Assembly (NCBI RefSeq): GCF_021295335.1
Contig: NZ_JAIWOT010000001.1
Coordinates: 313,001 to 377,000, forward strand
Direction of reading: 5' to 3'
Length of the DNA stretch: 64,000 nucleotides
Source: Komagataeibacter sp. FNDCF1
GTDB lineage: Bacteria > Pseudomonadota > Alphaproteobacteria > Acetobacterales > Acetobacteraceae
Shown: in pieces, positions 59,887 to 64,000 of the stretch
How the letters are laid out: each line of letters opens with the position of its first letter
How positions within the stretch are numbered: the first letter of the stretch is position 1
Translations under genes and position numbers: made by a program
Notes under the pieces: model-generated
Told to the model about the DNA's origin: nothing
The model's database searches: none
What the model saw: only the letters and a program-made list of their open reading frames with translations

Positions 59887-60644
59887 TGTTGAAAAGGGTC
59901 GTCACAGCCGACGCCCCCGGAGGAAAACGGAAGCGGGAGAAGTTTGAGCCGACAAAATCCCTTGCAATTTCATATGAGAGATCGCTTCGGAAAATTGCCA
60001 AGCACATCGGGACGCTTTCTAAGTTGCTGGACCCCGACGCCACGCAATCCCCGCAGCCGTTGATTGATGCGCTTGAGCGTTATAGCCGCACACTTGAGCC
60101 TTGGGCGCAAAGTGTGGCCCAGCGCATGCTGGAAGATGCTGACAGGGAGAATAAGCGCGACTGGCGGTCTCATGCGGCGCAGATGGGCAGGTTGCTGCGG
60201 GAGGAAATAGAGCAGGCGCCTACCGGCGAAACATTGCAGCTACTTCAGACTGAGCAAGTGGCGCTCATTACGTCCATCCCGCGTGAAGCAGCTTTGCGGG
60301 TGCAGAAACTTGCCAGAGAAAGCCTGATAACCGGATTGCGGTCAACGTCGATACGCGACGAAATCATGCGATCTGGTGAAGTGACGGCCAGTAGGGCAAC
60401 CCTGATTGCACGCACGGAAACGGCCAAGGCTTCCACCCTGCTGACACAGGCGCGTGCGCAGGCGGTCGGAAGCACAGGGTATATATGGCGGTCCCATCGC
60501 GATGCCCGGACCCGCAAGTCCCATAGAGGGATGAATGGGCAGTTTGTGGCTTGGGATGAACCACCAAAATTGGACGGATTGAAGGGGCATGCCGGATGCA
60601 TCCCTAACTGCCGGTGTTTCGCGATGCCGGTCTTTCCGTCATGA
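59886..60644 (+). CDS. Minor head protein, SPP1 gp7/Mu F family
   Basis: 252 residues; ATG shares a base with the portal stop (TGATG). The C-terminus shows the family signature: TARTETAKAS-type helix, then SHRDARTRKSHRGMNGQFV and GHAGCIPNCRCFA. Such proteins attach to the portal and enter the prohead at low copy. Normal gene order after the portal. Confidence 0.85.
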   Translation: MLKRVVTADAPGGKRKREKFEPTKSLAISYERSLRKIAKHIGTLSKLLDPDATQSPQPLIDALERYSRTLEPWAQSVAQRMLEDADRENKRDWRSHAAQMGRLLREEIEQAPTGETLQLLQTEQVALITSIPREAALRVQKLARESLITGLRSTSIRDEIMRSGEVTASRATLIARTETAKASTLLTQARAQAVGSTGYIWRSHRDARTRKSHRGMNGQFVAWDEPPKLDGLKGHAGCIPNCRCFAMPVFPS

Positions 60645-60699
60645 CCAGTTCCGCTCAACGTCGTGAGACGTGGATCGCGGGTTTTTTTCGCGAGGGGAC

Positions 60700-61761
60700 A
60701 TGGAAAACCTGACCATGCTCATGCCCGCTGATCCGCGCGGGTGTGGGTTTTATCGTATCTTGCAGCCCGGAAAGGCGTTCGCGAAAAGCATTGGCAGTAA
60801 GGCGATTGAAACGTGCCACTTGCCGCGTGCGGAAGAATGGGGGAGATATAAGTTCGATCTGGTTCTGACGCAGCGCCAGTTTGAGGTAAATCAATACCGG
60901 CACTGGTGCGAATACAGCGCCCGGCATCCTGATCTGCCGATCTACATGGATTTCGATGACCTGCTTTGGGCACCACATCCGGGATCGACGTTCAAGCTGA
61001 GCCGTGATCGCGTGCAGTGCATGGACAAAACCGTCCAGTTCGCTCACCACCTGGTAGCCAGCACACAGGACATGGCGGCCGCACTGTGGGAGCGATACCG
61101 GCGCGAGGCATTTGTTCTGCCCAATATGATCTCCGAGCGCGAATTCAGGCCAGTCAGGGCGCGTGAGAACGGGCAGAAGTTGCGTGTTATCTGGGCTGGC
61201 GGCAATACACATGCGCCCGACCTGCATCAGATCATTCCCGTGGTGCAGTCAACCGCGACGAAATACGAATGGGTATTCTTCGGTTTTGTGCCAGATGCCA
61301 TCAAGGGAACTGTTAAGGTCGTGCCCGAGACCGAGATGAAGGATTATTTGCGGTCCGTGCATGCTCAAGGCGCTCATGTGGGTATCGCGCCCTTGCTGGA
61401 TATTCCATTCAACAGGTGCAAGTCGCATCTCAAGATACTGGAATACGGCGCACTCGGGTTGCCAACGATTGCGACGGACATAGCACCCTACAAAGACAGC
61501 CCCGGCATCCTGATTAAAAAGCCCCGCGTTTCAGACTGGCTGCGCGCGCTTTCGGTCATGGAAGATGAAAATACCCGGATGGAAATTGCGGGTAAATGTC
61601 AGGAATATTCGCGATCATATTGCATTGAGAGACCGGAAAATATTTCTATCATACAGCAAGCCTATGGACATAAAGCAGCTTATGAAGGCCATCGGGTGGA
61701 AGCCGCCGGAATCCTTCGATGCGTCTATGGCGAGAACCATTGCGTGGCAGAAGGCCAATAA
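60700..61761 (+). CDS. GT-B fold glycosyltransferase (group 1-like), phage-borne
   Basis: 353 residues from ATG 60700 with GAGGGGA upstream. The N-domain contains PIYMDFDDLLWAPH, the C-domain VIWAGGNTHAPDL and HVGIAPLLDIPFNRCKSHLK followed by the ILEYGALGLPTIATD stretch with the sugar-nucleotide-binding Glu. It transfers a sugar from a nucleotide donor. Its place between minor head protein and DUF2213 is unusual; it is probably a cargo gene that modifies host surface sugars or virion proteins. The end may be slightly altered where the following fragment overlaps. Confidence 0.75.
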   Translation: MENLTMLMPADPRGCGFYRILQPGKAFAKSIGSKAIETCHLPRAEEWGRYKFDLVLTQRQFEVNQYRHWCEYSARHPDLPIYMDFDDLLWAPHPGSTFKLSRDRVQCMDKTVQFAHHLVASTQDMAAALWERYRREAFVLPNMISEREFRPVRARENGQKLRVIWAGGNTHAPDLHQIIPVVQSTATKYEWVFFGFVPDAIKGTVKVVPETEMKDYLRSVHAQGAHVGIAPLLDIPFNRCKSHLKILEYGALGLPTIATDIAPYKDSPGILIKKPRVSDWLRALSVMEDENTRMEIAGKCQEYSRSYCIERPENISIIQQAYGHKAAYEGHRVEAAGILRCVYGENHCVAEGQ

Positions 61762-61773
61762 GGAGTGGATTTC

Positions 61774-61777
<4 letters not shown>
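61664..61777 (+). CDS. 37-residue fragment resembling the C-terminus of a sugar-nucleotide dehydratase
   Basis: The frame opens MDIKQLMKAIGWKPPESFDA and ends ARTIAWQKANKEWIS, which strongly recalls the last 35 residues of dTDP-glucose 4,6-dehydratases and relatives. It overlaps the end of the GT gene in another frame, and its TGA overlaps the TTG start of the next gene. It could be a translated remnant of a lost dehydratase or a coupling peptide. Confidence 0.4.

Positions 61778-64000
<2,223 letters not shown>

Overview
The window reads as GC-rich alphaproteobacterial chromosome, most likely an acetic acid bacterium (Acetobacteraceae, Komagataeibacter/Gluconacetobacter type). That placement rests on remembered protein resemblance, codon bias and operon content, not on a search. 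Two parts are visible: host accessory and metabolic DNA (about 1-39,183) and the left part of an integrated lambda-like siphophage (about 39,184 to the right edge, where it is cut off).

Host part. Positions 1-19.8 kb hold a dense catabolic region. A five-gene leftward operon (hyuA, hyuB, class I aminotransferase, uronate-dehydrogenase-like NAD enzyme, FAD amine oxidoreductase) is divergent from a rightward operon (amino acid permease, two SDR dehydrogenases, 14-TM MFS exporter, FadR-type GntR regulator). A palindrome fitting the FadR-subfamily consensus lies in the shared promoter. Next come a single-chain aconitase X (cis-3-hydroxyproline dehydratase family), divergent from a DUF1989 protein and a cobalamin-dependent mutase-like protein. 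Together with an M24 peptidase and a second permease at the left edge, this looks like a regulated route for an unusual amino acid, lactam or hydantoin; the substrate is not evident. Then follow a Tat-exported GH127 beta-L-arabinofuranosidase, a DadA-like oxidoreductase with an MFS carrier, a Gln/Met-rich exported protein, a YhaO/YhaN (SbcD/SbcC-like) pair, gabT-gabD with a LysR gene, a second LysR gene, a cold-shock gene with a strong terminator, and a piuC/TonB-receptor iron pair.

Prophage. The TonB receptor lacks its signal peptide, TonB box and start of the plug, and the tyrosine integrase begins 39 bp beyond the break, so the phage probably integrated into this gene. From a promoter near 47.8 kb about 22 leftward genes run to the integrase, mostly with ATGA/GTGA/TGATG overlaps. 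They include several ORFs of 26-57 codons, a nine-residue-repeat protein, a RecT/Bet annealase, a flavin-dependent thymidylate synthase (thyX) and a Dam-type methylase. The immunity region (47.8-50 kb) has a CI/LexA-like repressor, inverted-repeat operators, a Cro-like gene and an antirepressor. The rightward replication block has RusA, an initiator-like protein whose gene carries an 11-copy iteron array (probable origin), and DnaB. Packaging and head genes follow (TerS, TerL, DUF1073 portal, Mu-F-like minor head protein, DUF2213 protein), interrupted by two glycosyltransferases and a short dehydratase-like C-terminal fragment. Lysis and tail genes and the right attachment site lie outside the window.
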